Translations under genes and position numbers: made by a program
Assembly: GCA_039105265.1 (NCBI GenBank)
Contig: JAPFFF010000019.1
Coordinates: 744,001-808,000, forward strand
Source: Tritrichomonas musculus
Lineage: Eukaryota > Parabasalia > Tritrichomonadida > Tritrichomonadidae
Length of the DNA stretch: 64,000 nucleotides
Direction of reading: 5' to 3'
The notes under the pieces: generated by a model
The model's input: only the letters and a program-made list of their open reading frames with translations
What the model was told of the DNA's origin: nothing
The model's database searches: none
Part shown: piece by piece, positions 9,900-20,224 of the stretch
How positions within the stretch are numbered: position 1 is the first letter of the stretch
Layout of the letters: each line of letters opens with the position of its first letter

Positions 9900-10269
9900 T
9901 TATAATCAATCAAACTAATGCCTTTGAATGTTTTATTTATCCTATTAGATCTACATAAAATTTTCGGCTTAACAAGCCCATTACATTTTATAAGGCTTTA
10001 AACTAAAGCCTTAAGCCGATAATTTTAGATGTCATTAAACAATTTTTCGACGAGAAAATCTTTTAATATATTTTTAAAAATCAATTTTAATTACTCAAAA
10101 AGGTATATTTAACATGCCAGAAAAAAGAAATGCTTATTTTTTGAAAAGTCTGTAAAATCCAAAGCAAATCATAATTATTCAACATTTTAATTTTTATTAA
10201 ATCCAAAGCAAATAAACTTCATATAAATAAACAATTATGAGTTTTGTTTTCGAATTTGAGTATCTTAGC
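9900..10269. other. intergenic spacer between convergent genes
   Basis: Contains an imperfect inverted repeat: ATTTTCGGCTTAACAAGCC near 9960 pairs loosely with GGCTTTAAACTAAAGCC and CTTAAGCCGATAATTTT near 9990-10025, and could form a hairpin in the 3' UTR. No gene is seen. Confidence 0.5.
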
Positions 10270-11658
10270 TCATAGTTTGCAGACGCTATAAGTAACATTG
10301 AGTGACGGTTTCAACAAATCGCCAGCAACGTTGTATTTCTCCATAGAAGGTGCGCATGTATTTCTAACAAGCGAGCCTCTTTTAGAATGTGGCCAATAGC
10401 CTCCTGGATCGCCAGGACGTCTCGTTGGTTCTCTTTCTGGTGAGTAATTTCCTGGTCCTGGAGCATCGCTAATTGGACTTCCTATAAAAGTGCCAGGTTT
10501 GTATCTTTGTGAGCCATCAATGCATCTTCTTAATTTGTGTTGTTCAGAAACAACTTCACCACGTTCAGGAGAATAACGTCCTGGTCCTGGTGTTGTTGGA
10601 TCGCCTTTGAATGGGTTACGATCGCCTTTAGTAAGAAATGATGGCGTTGGAGATTCTAACTTCTTTAAAGACTTGAGAGTTTCTGACGTGTCAATATCGT
10701 ATGAGCCAGGTCCAATATGTCTGTTTCCATCTTTGCCCCAGAAAGGTTCTCGAGCAGATCGTTGATTAAATGGAGTATCTGGATTGTTCTTGAATTTGCG
10801 CTTTGAATCAGTTTTATATGATCCTGGGCCTGGATTATCATTTCCATCAACCCATCCTCTGGGACCTCTGACACCAAATGGCGCCGAGCTGGGGCTTGCA
10901 TCTCTTGATTTTTCGACATTATATTGTCCTGGACCTGGAGTCCTTTTTGATGCCCAAAAGTTTTGCTTTCGAGCTTTACTACCAAATGGTGCAAATCCTG
11001 AAGGTAGCTTCCAATCATCATGAGGTAAACCGGCGTGATCAGCAACTGAATCTGATACAGGGAAGATATTACGATCGCTTGAAGCTAAAAATTGATGAGA
11101 TGGAAGTTGCTTTTTATTTCGGGCTTTTGAAACTTCGTATGAGCCAGGTCCTGGATTTCCATTTGGTTTATAAACTGTTCGTGCTGATTTGGGGATTTCA
11201 ATTCCTTTTTCGTATGTCGGTCTCAAGTTAAAATCTCCTGGCCCTGTTTCATGATCAGGTATTTCACCAAAATTGCGAGGAGATCTAGATGAAAACGGCA
11301 TTCTTGAGCTTTTTTGTCCTTTCGCTAAATTTCTCTGCCAATTTTCTATATGTTGGTACTGGCATGGATCAGGTGATTCAATTGTATCAAAAGATTTACG
11401 GGGAGAAACAGATCTCATTGTACTCGATCCCATACATTTGACATTAAGTTGTGGAATTGATGGATTATAATCAGCTGGTCCAGGATTTCCATTTGGATTG
11501 TCTTTAAAACGGGCTGCTGTAGTTAAAAAGGGATATGGAGAATCGTCTTTCTGAATGATACCGTTATCGTTTGTTTCGTAAGATCCAGGTCCAACAGTAG
11601 CTGAAGTCGAGTGTGAAGCAAGATCAAGATTTCTTTTAGAACGAGATGTAATTGACAT
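10270..11658 (-). CDS. SHIPPO/STPGR-repeat protein (ODF3-like, flagellar microtubule associated)
   Basis: A 462-residue Pro/Gly/Ser-rich basic protein with about ten copies of the SHIPPO (STPGR) motif, spaced 35-50 residues apart: examples are NPGPGSYE, TPGPGQYNV, NPGPGSYKT, HIGPGSYDI, TPGPGRYSPER and APGPGNYSPER; one copy is degenerate (ESPDPCQYQ). Between motifs recur PFxxRxxR-type segments (SSAPFGVRGPRGW, DTPFNQRSAREPFW). The family includes ODF3/CIMAP and related proteins that bind axonemal or other stable microtubules, fitting a flagellated protist. Nothing suggests membrane association. The start Met is followed by Ser/Arg-rich sequence and leads directly into the first motif, so the N-terminus appears complete. 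Confidence 0.9.
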   Translation of the reverse strand: MSITSRSKRNLDLASHSTSATVGPGSYETNDNGIIQKDDSPYPFLTTAARFKDNPNGNPGPADYNPSIPQLNVKCMGSSTMRSVSPRKSFDTIESPDPCQYQHIENWQRNLAKGQKSSRMPFSSRSPRNFGEIPDHETGPGDFNLRPTYEKGIEIPKSARTVYKPNGNPGPGSYEVSKARNKKQLPSHQFLASSDRNIFPVSDSVADHAGLPHDDWKLPSGFAPFGSKARKQNFWASKRTPGPGQYNVEKSRDASPSSAPFGVRGPRGWVDGNDNPGPGSYKTDSKRKFKNNPDTPFNQRSAREPFWGKDGNRHIGPGSYDIDTSETLKSLKKLESPTPSFLTKGDRNPFKGDPTTPGPGRYSPERGEVVSEQHKLRRCIDGSQRYKPGTFIGSPISDAPGPGNYSPEREPTRRPGDPGGYWPHSKRGSLVRNTCAPSMEKYNVAGDLLKPSLNVTYSVCKL

Positions 11659-12069
11659 TAAAGGATTTCAAAGATTGAATTTAGAAGATAACGTACATTA
11701 TATCGGACATATATCGACTCAAATATGAATTATTTTTATCAATTGATTGGAATAGATAATTTATATTATTCATTTGATAGGACTCGCATTATTGATCATA
11801 ATTATGATCCTATATTATTATATTTTGCAAAAAAAGTTCATGTGATAGTATTATTTGCATTAAAAACAATGCTTGATTATTTTATTTCCGCATCGGATCA
11901 ACCTAGAATCAAAAGATAAGTTTATATTTATGTCAAGCCCAATAAAGTTATTTTTATTTCAAAAAAAACAAATTATAAAATCTTTACAATATGTATATAT
12001 TTTAATCACAAAATTTTTTGGTATATCCTGAAATTTTCAGTTGATTAATAACATCATAATATAGCCATA
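11659..12069. other. intergenic region
   Basis: A 411-bp A+T-rich spacer between two minus-strand genes; it should hold the promoter of the SHIPPO gene and the 3' UTR of the next. A 64-codon open frame on the plus strand (11725-11919) has no recognisable feature and is not called. Confidence 0.5.
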
Positions 12070-13236
12070 TTATAAACATTGAGTTGATTTCAATTTATAT
12101 CTTAACACCCAAGATGCAAATATAAAGCAGCCCAAAAATGTGCCTGATACTGCAAAATAAAGAGGTCGGCAAATAACGGTTCCAAAACAAGTAAAGAGCA
12201 TAAATTGCATATATAGTAATCTTATTTGAATCGAATAATCATTTGTTTGAATTGGTATCAAAATTGCTAAAAAAGAGCTAATTAGGATTGAAAACAAGAA
12301 AATTTTATGTGATATTTTGAAATTGGCCACAAAATAAAGCAAAACTGAAAAAAATGCAAGAACAAAGAAAGTTTTGTTGAAAAAATAAAGTTTCAATTCA
12401 TCCATGAAATTTTCAATGCTTTCAAAATGAAGGTGAACTTTTTGAGGAAATCCAAACAAAAAACAAAGTAATATAAAAACTAGTGATTCTGCAATTATCA
12501 TAATTATTGGTGCAAGAAGTAATTCTTTGTTTACTTTTTTCTTTTTGAATGCTCTCATAAATGTTGATATAATCTGAACTAAAGATAATGATATAGATTC
12601 AAATCTTATGGAAAGATTGATTCCATTTAATAAACAAACAAGTGCCATCATTAATCTATATTTATTGTCTATTTTTTTGAAAGATGTTAAAGAATAAAAT
12701 ACGAGCTTAAATGAAAAAATTGAAAGCACTAAGCTAAAGAATAAAAAATTAGATGAAAGAAAGTGTCCTGAAAAATAAGGATCAAGAATAATAATTAAAC
12801 AGTATGCAAAAGATAGTTCTGGATCGCATCGCATTGAATAGAGTAAGTAATAAAAAGACATTGCAAAAGAAAACAAATGAAAAAATCGCTTCATTGTGTT
12901 TTGACTAAATCCCCAATAATAATCAAGAAATGCAGCGATAGGTGTTTCTTGGAAAATGGATGGAATTGGAAAATCAAAGAATTTAAAGTTAGAGGAAAAA
13001 ATAAAATGTATATAAATAAAAAATGCAACGCCTGATCCAAGAATGTAAACACGAGTTAAATTATTATTTAGTTTCTTTTTGTTTGGCCTTTTTAAATCTG
13101 GTTTCATTTTGGAATCATTTTGAGATTTCAAATTTGTTGATTTATTGGAGTTATTAGTTTGTATTAATGGTAATATTTTTTTGGGTTGGAATTTATTTTT
13201 ATGTACTGGTTTTGGTCCTTTCTTCGATCTTTTCAT
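12070..13236 (-). CDS. multi-pass membrane protein of unknown family
   Basis: A 388-residue protein. The first 58 residues are strongly basic (KRSKKGPKPVHKNKFQPKK) and cytosolic in type; the remainder has about nine hydrophobic segments, for example RVYILGSGVAFFIYIHFIF, LFSFAMSFYYLLYSM, LFFSLVLSIFSFKLVFY, IIMIIAESLVFILLCFLFG, KTFFVLAFFSVLLYFVA and IFLFSILISSFLAILIPI. There is no N-terminal signal peptide. An early luminal-type loop with FLDYYWGFSQ and a later RFESISLSL segment recall polytopic ER enzymes or carriers, but no catalytic signature is secure, so I do not assign a function. An Inr-like TCATTT is seven bases upstream of the ATG. Confidence 0.7.
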   Translation of the reverse strand: MKRSKKGPKPVHKNKFQPKKILPLIQTNNSNKSTNLKSQNDSKMKPDLKRPNKKKLNNNLTRVYILGSGVAFFIYIHFIFSSNFKFFDFPIPSIFQETPIAAFLDYYWGFSQNTMKRFFHLFSFAMSFYYLLYSMRCDPELSFAYCLIIILDPYFSGHFLSSNFLFFSLVLSIFSFKLVFYSLTSFKKIDNKYRLMMALVCLLNGINLSIRFESISLSLVQIISTFMRAFKKKKVNKELLLAPIIMIIAESLVFILLCFLFGFPQKVHLHFESIENFMDELKLYFFNKTFFVLAFFSVLLYFVANFKISHKIFLFSILISSFLAILIPIQTNDYSIQIRLLYMQFMLFTCFGTVICRPLYFAVSGTFLGCFIFASWVLRYKLKSTQCL

Positions 13237-13239
13237 TTG

Positions 13240-13245
13240 AAATGA
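13240..13245 (-). promoter_or_regulatory. Inr-like motif of the multi-pass membrane protein gene
   Basis: Minus-strand TCATTT with predicted +1 A at 13243, seven bases before the ATG at 13236; it fits TCA+1Y(T/A). Confidence 0.45.
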
Positions 13246-13464
13246 AATTCTATCGCTTATTCAAATATTTGAATATGAATAATGAAAAAATGATATTAAT
13301 ATATTTTACAATTAGCAAAATAAATGCATATATAAATTTAAATTTTATATTATTATAAATTAGTATAAAACAATAAAAAAGTATTTTAAAATAAATCCTA
13401 ATTTATATTAAGATATCCGAATAATCATTTTGTGTAGTTTTGAATTAATAGTCGATTTTAGCAA

Positions 13465-13710
13465 ATGAGTAAGCAACCCCCAACTGCATCTACACAATAT
13501 GTGCAAAGCACTTTGCAGAGGAACAAAACGCTAGAGATGTGGATTAATATTGCTTTTTCAGTTTCATGTTTGTTTTTTGTTTTATTATCCATTTTAATAA
13601 TGATTCGATGTTACCAAAGAAAGAAACTTCAACAAATTCAAGAGAATCGGAGAAATCTATCTCAATCGTCACACCCTGGTATTCAAAATCCTGATTATTT
13701 GTATCAATGA
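13465..13710 (+). CDS. small single-pass membrane protein
   Basis: An 81-residue protein: polar N-terminus (Gln/Thr/Ser-rich), one hydrophobic span at about residues 26-47 (WINIAFSVSCLFFVLLSILIMI), then a basic stretch RCYQRKKLQQIQENRR and a polar tail. The basic residues directly after the span predict a cytosolic C-terminus (N-out orientation). No signal peptide precedes the span. It is too short for family assignment; coding status rests on the clear membrane-protein layout, GC-richer composition than the flanks, and an isolated position between genes. A TCATTT lies about 40 bases upstream. Confidence 0.55.
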   Translation: MSKQPPTASTQYVQSTLQRNKTLEMWINIAFSVSCLFFVLLSILIMIRCYQRKKLQQIQENRRNLSQSSHPGIQNPDYLYQ

Positions 13711-14105
13711 TTTAAATTATTTACTTAAATATCGATAATTGAACAAGTGGTAATAGAAAATTAGATATCTTCGTCAAGAAACTAACGAATTCTCTTTTTT
13801 TTTTTTTTTTTGTTTATCTATATCAATTTATTATTCATAAAATAGATCGGATTAATTTTCCTTTTATTTTTAATATTTTTATAAATTATATCATATTGCA
13901 AAAGAGATATATCAATGTAACATGTTACTTTAAGATATGATTTAAAAAAAAGTATACAAAAATCAATAGAAATATATTAATATGTATATATACTTATATA
14001 TTCATTTATTGTATAAATGTATGCTATTATATGAAACCGATCATATTGGTTTTTAAAAACTGTAAACAAAATCAAACAGACCAAATTTGAAGAATAAATA
14101 TTCTC
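13711..14105. other. intergenic spacer
   Basis: Contains a T-run (about 13795-13811) and alternating TA-rich sequence (13970-14020). No gene, tRNA or repeat family is recognised. Confidence 0.5.
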
Positions 14106-14864
14106 TTATAATAGGTATTTTCTTGACCTTAATCCAAAAACTAGCATATTCATTATAGCAATAAATATATATATCACTAAAATGTATATTTTGACTGGCT
14201 CACGTTCTGTAGGAATATAATCATTAAACAGTTCTGGATAATTTGTAATAATAAAATAAAGAGTAGAAGTTAATAAATTTCTAACAATCATAGTGGTTGA
14301 AAAGTTTCGGGTTGTATGGTTTTTCATGAGCCAAATCAAAGATTCAGTTGATGCAAGAACAGAGGATAATAAAATTGCTCCCACTGCAGATGCTGGGAAA
14401 GCTCTAAGGCCAATGTCAACGCCATGGCATGATTCACGAACCTGAACTAGTGAATAAAAAATTTCCAAAGCAAAAGCGAATGGTCCAAAAGAAATGATTT
14501 TGTAAAGTAAGTCGAATGGAAAATAATTCATCAAAAGCCAGATTAAAATGAATATCGGGGCATAAAAAACATTTTCAAAAAGTACTGGGGGTCGATGTGT
14601 AAAATAAGCGGTTAAAATTCTGCCAAGAAGAACCATTCCTCCAGATGTGATGAATGATTGTTTTGGCTCTGCGCGTGGAGAGTGAAGTCTAATGATGTAG
14701 CAAATAAAAACTGTTTGAAGAATAAAAAATAATGGAAAATGGCGGGTAAGAAATAGGTAATCGTGTGCTAAATCAAAAGTCATATCCAAAAAAAAATCTT
14801 CTGCTGTTTCATAGTATGGTTTAATAAATTCAGTTGCTTGATCTTTAAGTTGAGTAAAATTCAT
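14106..14864 (-). CDS. TRIC-type (TMEM38-like) trimeric intracellular cation channel
   Basis: A 252-residue polytopic protein. The layout matches TRIC channels of about 250-290 residues: an amphipathic N-terminus, then hydrophobic spans at about 36-60, 70-88, 96-113, 118-138, 152-180, and further spans to 246. Family-like features include the glycine pair after the first span (SGGMVLL, 74-80), an N-P-rich linker before the next span (RPPVLFENVF), the LLMNYFPFDLLYKIISF segment corresponding to the WYLxFYxPxDLxYK motif of TRIC, and QVRESCHGVDIGLRAFP, corresponding to the KEVxRxWKIxxGVxxAxxxYP region. TRIC proteins conduct K+ across ER/SR membranes to balance Ca2+ release. The Lys of the KEVxR motif is replaced here. 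An Inr-like TCATAT is 17 bases upstream. Confidence 0.72.
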   Translation of the reverse strand: MNFTQLKDQATEFIKPYYETAEDFFLDMTFDLAHDYLFLTRHFPLFFILQTVFICYIIRLHSPRAEPKQSFITSGGMVLLGRILTAYFTHRPPVLFENVFYAPIFILIWLLMNYFPFDLLYKIISFGPFAFALEIFYSLVQVRESCHGVDIGLRAFPASAVGAILLSSVLASTESLIWLMKNHTTRNFSTTMIVRNLLTSTLYFIITNYPELFNDYIPTEREPVKIYILVIYIFIAIMNMLVFGLRSRKYLL

Positions 14865-14877
14865 TATATTATTTCTT

Positions 14878-14883
14878 ATATGA
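14878..14883 (-). promoter_or_regulatory. Inr-like motif of the TRIC-like gene
   Basis: Minus-strand TCATAT, predicted +1 A at 14881, 17 bases before the ATG at 14864. Confidence 0.4.
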
Positions 14884-15113
14884 TCAAAAATTCACCATCA
14901 ATTTGGTCACATTTTGTTATTTGGCCAAATAATTCATTTCAAAATTCGATGTTATAAATAAATTGACCTTAACCAACACGAAATTGTGATTGTTTATCAT
15001 CTCCAAAGTGATTTATTATTATATAATAAAAAAAGTATAAAAAACAAAAAAATATGAATTGCTGTGCCTTTTATCAAAATATAGATAGCCATCAAATATG
15101 ATGAAATCAGATT

Positions 15114-17789
15114 TTATTTATTTTTCTTCTTTTTCTCTTTTTTCTTGTCCTTCTTCTTTTTATCCTTTTTCTTTTCTTTCTTCTTCTTGTCTTTTTTCTT
15201 CTTTTTCTCAAATTCATATTCGTCTTCATTATCGGAAGAAGATAAATCCATCATTCTTTCAGCCATCAACTCGATGATTTTCTCGTCGTTTTCACGGCTG
15301 ATTCTTTGAGGCAATTTCACAGGCAACAATCCGTCATCCGCAAATTCATTATCATCTGAATTGTCATCAGAATAATCACCTAAATTGTCATCATTGACCA
15401 AGTCATAAGTTTCATTAATTTCAAGATTTAGATTCCTAAGACGAGAAATACTTTTTGAATAACGTCTGGCTGTTTCTTGTCGTTCTTCATTTATTGCCTG
15501 TATTTCAAATTGAATCTTTCGAAGCAAAAGAGCTCTTCGCATTGCAAAGCGTTCTTTGAGGAGTCTATCTGCATTAACATATTGCTCGTGAATCATCTTG
15601 GACACTTCACGTGCTTCGTTCATCTCGAGCTTTTTAAGCCTTGCTAAAAGTTCTTGGCTAGCACTATACTTTTTAGCTTTTATTAGGTGTTTAATTGTTT
15701 CTCTAAGTTCTAAAACTGCAGGTGATGGTGACCAATTTCCAGTGATAACTGGTGTTCTTTCAACATCAGTTCCACCTTTGTGATGCTTTCTTGACGATTG
15801 AATTGAATATTGTGCATCAAGATCATTTGCTGCTTCCTTGAATTCGTCATTTAACATCTCAAGCATGTGTTTTTGTTTGAGAAAAGTTTCTTGAATTTTG
15901 TATTCATAATTAGCATCTTCTTCGGCTGCTTTCATTTTAAGTCTTTCAATAGGAGAAATGTGTTTCATGTTTCGATGATGATGGTTATGAGAATGTGGGA
16001 AATAATGAGATCTAGTCGATGTATGATGAAGATGATCTTTTTCGCAGTTATCTTTTGATCGGTGATGGTGATGAAAGTGGTATGGTTGGTTTGATGAATC
16101 AATAATACTTGTAAGATAAGATGCTTCATCAACCCATAAGTTGTTGATACATGTATCAATGTAGCCTTGAATGAGATTTCTTGTTTGTTTCGATTTGTTA
16201 GATTTATTTGAACTTGGAATTCTACCGGTTAAAATAGCTTTATAGACATCAGATGATTCATCATCTTTTACTATTTCACCAAGTCTTCCAAAAAGTTCTT
16301 CATTGCTACGATAATAATAATTTCCTTCGTTTTCGATATCAGAATCATAACTGGTACTTGATGATGACGATGATGAGGAGAATAAGTAATTTCTGTTCTT
16401 TTTCTTTATGTCGTAAATAGGATATGAGTAATCATCTTGATCAGAATCGGAATATTGTTTACTCTTAGATTTCTTCTTTGATTTAGATCTCTTTTTAGAT
16501 TTATCTTTGTGTTTTTTATCTTGATGTTTTTTGCTTTTTCCTTTCTTCTTATCTTCTTTGCTTGATTCGCTTTCACTTTCATGTTGAGAGTAATTTTTTT
16601 TATCTGACTCAAAGAATTCTTCCTCTTCTTCTGATTCATTTTCAGCTTCTTCTTCAATATCAAATTCCTTTTCTTCGTCAATAGCTTCGTTATCGTTTTG
16701 AATTTTACTATTTGAATCGCACATCATAAGTGCTTGTGACATTCTTGCAAGTGATGTCGAAGCTTCGCCAAGTTTCATTCCATTGCTTCCACAACGTCTG
16801 TGAGCAATTTTTGGTTTATCTGAGACTGGTTTTGTTTGAGAATTTGAATTTGGAGTAGTTGCTGGGTTTGTTGATTTTGTAGTTTTGTTTGTAGTTATGT
16901 TTCTATTATTTTTATCATTATTCAATTTGGGAGTTTCTTCTTCTTCTATTAACGGACTGAAAAATGCAGGCGCATTCATTTGAGGTTGCATAAAAACTTG
17001 ATTTTGATTGAATACTGATTGGCTTTGAGCGCGAGTTAGCTGAATTAAATTAGGAGGTGGTTCATAGCCCATCTTTTGCCAACGATCTTTATTCTTTTGT
17101 TTGAGATCTTTGACTATTTGAACTTGAGGATTCTCTTCGTCTTCTTCATCCTCTTCGTTATCCAAGTCAGCTTCTTCTTCATTATTGTTCTGAGGATCGA
17201 GGTTTTCTTCTTCGATAATTGCCTCTTCAATAGGAATTGTTTTCAATGGAACAATATCTGCTAAAGAATCCCCTCCTTTTGATATGAGATGATCGCCCAT
17301 TGAAGAAAACGATGGTTGGCGATAAGTAAGTCCAATTGGTACATCCTCTGAATCATCGTGTTCATCAAAGGCAATTACATTGTCTTGCGATGAAAAAGAA
17401 TTTAATGATGGTTTTGAATTTTTCGTTTTTTTAGGTGCTTTGGTTGGTTTGGTAGCATTATCTTCTAAATTTGAATGGTAAGCGTTTGACTCTTCCCCCT
17501 CTTCTTTTAAATCTGGAAGCCTATCTACTTTAACGCCATCTTTTCCAATCAAAGGTCCATGAAGTGACGAGTAAGAAGGCTGTCGGTGAACAAGTCCGAT
17601 TGGTTGATCATCGTCTTCTTCTTCTTCCTTTCCATTTCCTTTGTGTTTTTTGGGATCATTATTTGGAGGTTGAAGGCTCGAGCTATTCTTTTCGATCTTT
17701 GGAGCTATTGTATTCTTGAAATGTTCGTCAAGGATAGTTTCTTCGTTTTGATGTTGAGAAAGAAGTTTTGTTAGTGGATCGTCATCCAT
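15114..17789 (-). CDS. large Ser/Lys/Glu-rich protein with duplicated PIGLxxRQPSxSS motif
   Basis: An 891-residue protein, mostly disordered. Two copies of a conserved motif lie at residues 63-85 (PIGLVHRQPSYSSLHGPLI) and 151-173 (PIGLTYRQPSFSSMGDHLI), inside otherwise low-complexity acidic sequence. A Lys/Ser/Asp-rich middle (about 390-500) includes KKKSKSK-type runs; residues about 505-560 (ELFGRLGEIVKDDESSDVY) look more ordered; a His-rich stretch follows (about 575-610). Residues about 615-800 are helical and coiled-coil-like, with basic heptads (ADRLLKERFAMRRALLLRK). The extreme C-terminus is almost pure Lys/Glu/Asp. A cytoskeletal or nuclear scaffold is possible, but no known domain is recognised. 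The RQPS in each repeat resembles a basophilic kinase or 14-3-3 site (inference). Confidence 0.8.
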   Translation of the reverse strand: MDDDPLTKLLSQHQNEETILDEHFKNTIAPKIEKNSSSLQPPNNDPKKHKGNGKEEEEDDDQPIGLVHRQPSYSSLHGPLIGKDGVKVDRLPDLKEEGEESNAYHSNLEDNATKPTKAPKKTKNSKPSLNSFSSQDNVIAFDEHDDSEDVPIGLTYRQPSFSSMGDHLISKGGDSLADIVPLKTIPIEEAIIEEENLDPQNNNEEEADLDNEEDEEDEENPQVQIVKDLKQKNKDRWQKMGYEPPPNLIQLTRAQSQSVFNQNQVFMQPQMNAPAFFSPLIEEEETPKLNNDKNNRNITTNKTTKSTNPATTPNSNSQTKPVSDKPKIAHRRCGSNGMKLGEASTSLARMSQALMMCDSNSKIQNDNEAIDEEKEFDIEEEAENESEEEEEFFESDKKNYSQHESESESSKEDKKKGKSKKHQDKKHKDKSKKRSKSKKKSKSKQYSDSDQDDYSYPIYDIKKKNRNYLFSSSSSSSSTSYDSDIENEGNYYYRSNEELFGRLGEIVKDDESSDVYKAILTGRIPSSNKSNKSKQTRNLIQGYIDTCINNLWVDEASYLTSIIDSSNQPYHFHHHHRSKDNCEKDHLHHTSTRSHYFPHSHNHHHRNMKHISPIERLKMKAAEEDANYEYKIQETFLKQKHMLEMLNDEFKEAANDLDAQYSIQSSRKHHKGGTDVERTPVITGNWSPSPAVLELRETIKHLIKAKKYSASQELLARLKKLEMNEAREVSKMIHEQYVNADRLLKERFAMRRALLLRKIQFEIQAINEERQETARRYSKSISRLRNLNLEINETYDLVNDDNLGDYSDDNSDDNEFADDGLLPVKLPQRISRENDEKIIELMAERMMDLSSSDNEDEYEFEKKKKKDKKKKEKKKDKKKKDKKKEKKKKNK

Positions 17790-18690
17790 TTTTTTTTTTT
17801 ATTTTTTCAATAATTTATTTTCTTTAGAATTTTATTTAGCCCATCGATAAACGTTCGTCAAATAGGATAACGATTATGTAACATTTTTGAAAGTAAAATT
17901 CTTTTGTGATTTTTATATTTTATTGTGTATATACATTTCATATAATATTATAAAAATATTTTGTTAATATAAAATGTTTTTTGGCGGTAGAAAAAAAGAT
18001 ATTTGCATTTATTTTTTATTTTATAAAGGTGAAATAATTATCGTAAAGGTGATTTTTTTCATTGAAATTTTTATATAATTTTCTGAAGAATCAAAAAGGT
18101 ATTGTAATTAAAAATATAACTATTTCTATTTATTATAACATATAAAATCTATTTTTATGAAAAATATTAAATTAATGATCTTTTGGAAAAAACTGAATTT
18201 CTTCAATAATCCAAGTAAAAATCATCAAAATTAAAATTTGTTGTTTAATTATATATCAAATACAATTAAGTATTTATTAGTCTAAATAAAATAGTAATTT
18301 TTGTTGAGATAATCGAAATAATAATCATCAAGAAAAATCTACCGCCAGAAACTTTATAAAAAATTTAGGATAAATTTAGGTGCATATATAAACTAATTTT
18401 ATCCATGCATATGGATATGATCACAGTACAATTTTGAGAAATAAGCAACCCAAAATTGAGAGAAAGTATTCAATTTTAAAATTTAAATCCATCATTTTCT
18501 TGAAAATATATCATTATTATTCAAAATAAAAGAAATAATTATACTAAATGCTTATAATAACAAGTAATATAACAAAATATAAATCGAAAAGTCTTTTTTG
18601 AAGGACTTTTTTCATCTCATCTTTTTTAAAAAAAGTAAACGGAATACTTTCTACCCTTCTATTTTTAACACAGAATTAATTGTCCCTTAA
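17790..18690. other. intergenic A+T-rich region
   Basis: Upstream region of the Lys-rich protein gene. A short pair, TTTTTTGGCGGTAG near 17977 and CTACCGCCAGAAACT near 18339, forms an inverted repeat about 370 bp apart and may be the ends of a small degenerate element. No gene is seen. Confidence 0.45.
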
Positions 18691-19430
18691 GGGACCACTA
18701 TCAAATTCTGTAATATAAATTCTATGAGTTATCACAAAATTAATTGTCTTAAAAAAATTTGGACAATCGTTTTTTTCTACGCCACTTTTTGAATGGTTTT
18801 TCAATCCATGAATAGCTATTCATGGAAAGTAAAAAACCGCCATCTTAAGGTGAAATTTAACTTACTCTGTTAAGAAAATTAACCAAAAAAATCGTAAATT
18901 TATATTTTCTCTTACAATTCTAACTATTTGCTTTTTTTGATATAATTTTTTTTTTATTTTTACATAATTTTTCAGGAATATACGCACCAGTGATCACCAC
19001 GGGGTTGCGCGAAGCCGAATCAGGCTCCTTGAATTGCTGGATGATTCGAGAAGCCATTTGAACTAAATATTTATGCATTTTTTAGCAAAAATTGAATAAA
19101 AAATGTATAAAAAAGTTTTCAAAAAGTTTAAAAGTTTTCAAAAAGTGGCGTAGAAAAATACGATTCCCCAAAAAATTTATTTCTTGAGTATTTTTGCTAT
19201 GTTTTGGTATATATAAATTATTTATCATTTATTTCTATTCTTATTTTAATCCTATTCCCTTTTTTTAATAAAAAATAAAAAGTTGAGAGGATTTAAAAAT
19301 TTTAAAATAATGATCGGAATGGTGACATTTTTACGTTTTAAACTTTTTCTGAAATAATAACCATTGAATTTTATTTTCTATGAGTTTTTTCAATATTGAA
19401 ATGTTTACAAAAAAATATGATAGTGGTCCC
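18691..19430. mobile_element. short TTAA-flanked element (piggyBac-like MITE)
   Basis: The ends GGGACCACTATCA and TGATAGTGGTCCC are perfect 13-bp inverted repeats flanked on both sides by TTAA, the target of piggyBac and Kolobok transposons. The element is 740 bp and carries no transposase. Inside is a second inverted repeat (18764-18793 and 19137-19165, sharing TCTACGCCACTTTTTGAA), suggesting a composite or nested structure. Between those arms is a small GC-richer block (see the 45-codon frame at 18920-19057). Confidence 0.65.
18920..19057 (-). other. short GC-rich open frame captured inside the TTAA-flanked element
   Basis: A 45-codon minus-strand frame begins ATGGCTTCTCGAATCATCC (MASRIIQQFKEPDSASRN) and continues through VVITGAYIPEKL into an A-run. 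The first 30 codons are markedly GC-richer and use more C/G-ending codons than any neighbouring DNA, so the block looks like a captured exon fragment rather than random spacer. Whether it is expressed is unknown. Confidence 0.35.
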
Positions 19431-20224
19431 TTAAACTTTTCAAAAATGAAATAGGCTATTATTTTTCAATAAAAAAATATATCTCAATTGAATGATAAAT
19501 TATTGTTATTTTATTGTAGAAGCATAACTGTAAAGTGGATTTGGTGCAAGAAATTGTTAAAAACCTCATCATGTTATTCAATTTAAGAAGTTTTGCAGTG
19601 AATCATCACATTTTTAATGCATACCAATTGTATGAATAAGGAAAAGACCAATTTAATGCATGATTATTATTATTGTGAAGACTATAACAAGTATGATTTA
19701 CTTAAATTACTAAGCAGATTAGGTAAAAGATATTATCTGTGAAGCTCTAATTGGTTCTGGTAAATCGACTGCAAATCGTAAATAGATATCTTCTCACAAA
19801 ACAGACAAATTTATAGTTATAGTTCCAACTGTTAATATGGCCGAAGAATTATATTTCAAGCTGAAAATAATGAACAATGAATCCATACGATTGTGTGTTA
19901 ACGATAATGTGTTTAATGTGTTTCATAAGTCTGTGTATGATGGAGTTAAAGTGATTATTACTACATATGAAATGGTGCAACGACTCGATTACTTCCTCGT
20001 AATAAATGAGGCACACTTGCTGCTACAACATGCAAGTTTAATTGAAGTAACTTAAGAGTTCAATAAAGTTGCATTAATAAATGCTACTGATGATGATATA
20101 TAGCAATTCGTTTGCTTTAAAGAGTATATAATCATTAATCCACGTATTAATGAGAGATATAATGAAACATCTATGTTAATAAGTTGTTGCTAGATGCAAC
20201 TGAACAAAAACTTTAAGAGATATA

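Noticed and set aside
10784-11231. Plus-strand frames opposite the SHIPPO gene
   Set aside because: Antisense shadows created by its Pro/Gly-rich codons.
11725-11919. 64-codon plus-strand frame
   Set aside because: No motif, codon use as in random A+T-rich DNA, and it lies in the promoter region of the SHIPPO gene.
18687-19434. Treating the TTAA element as part of the neighbouring virus-like fossil
   Set aside because: Its TIR and TTAA flanks are self-contained and the recognisable fossil parts begin only after it.
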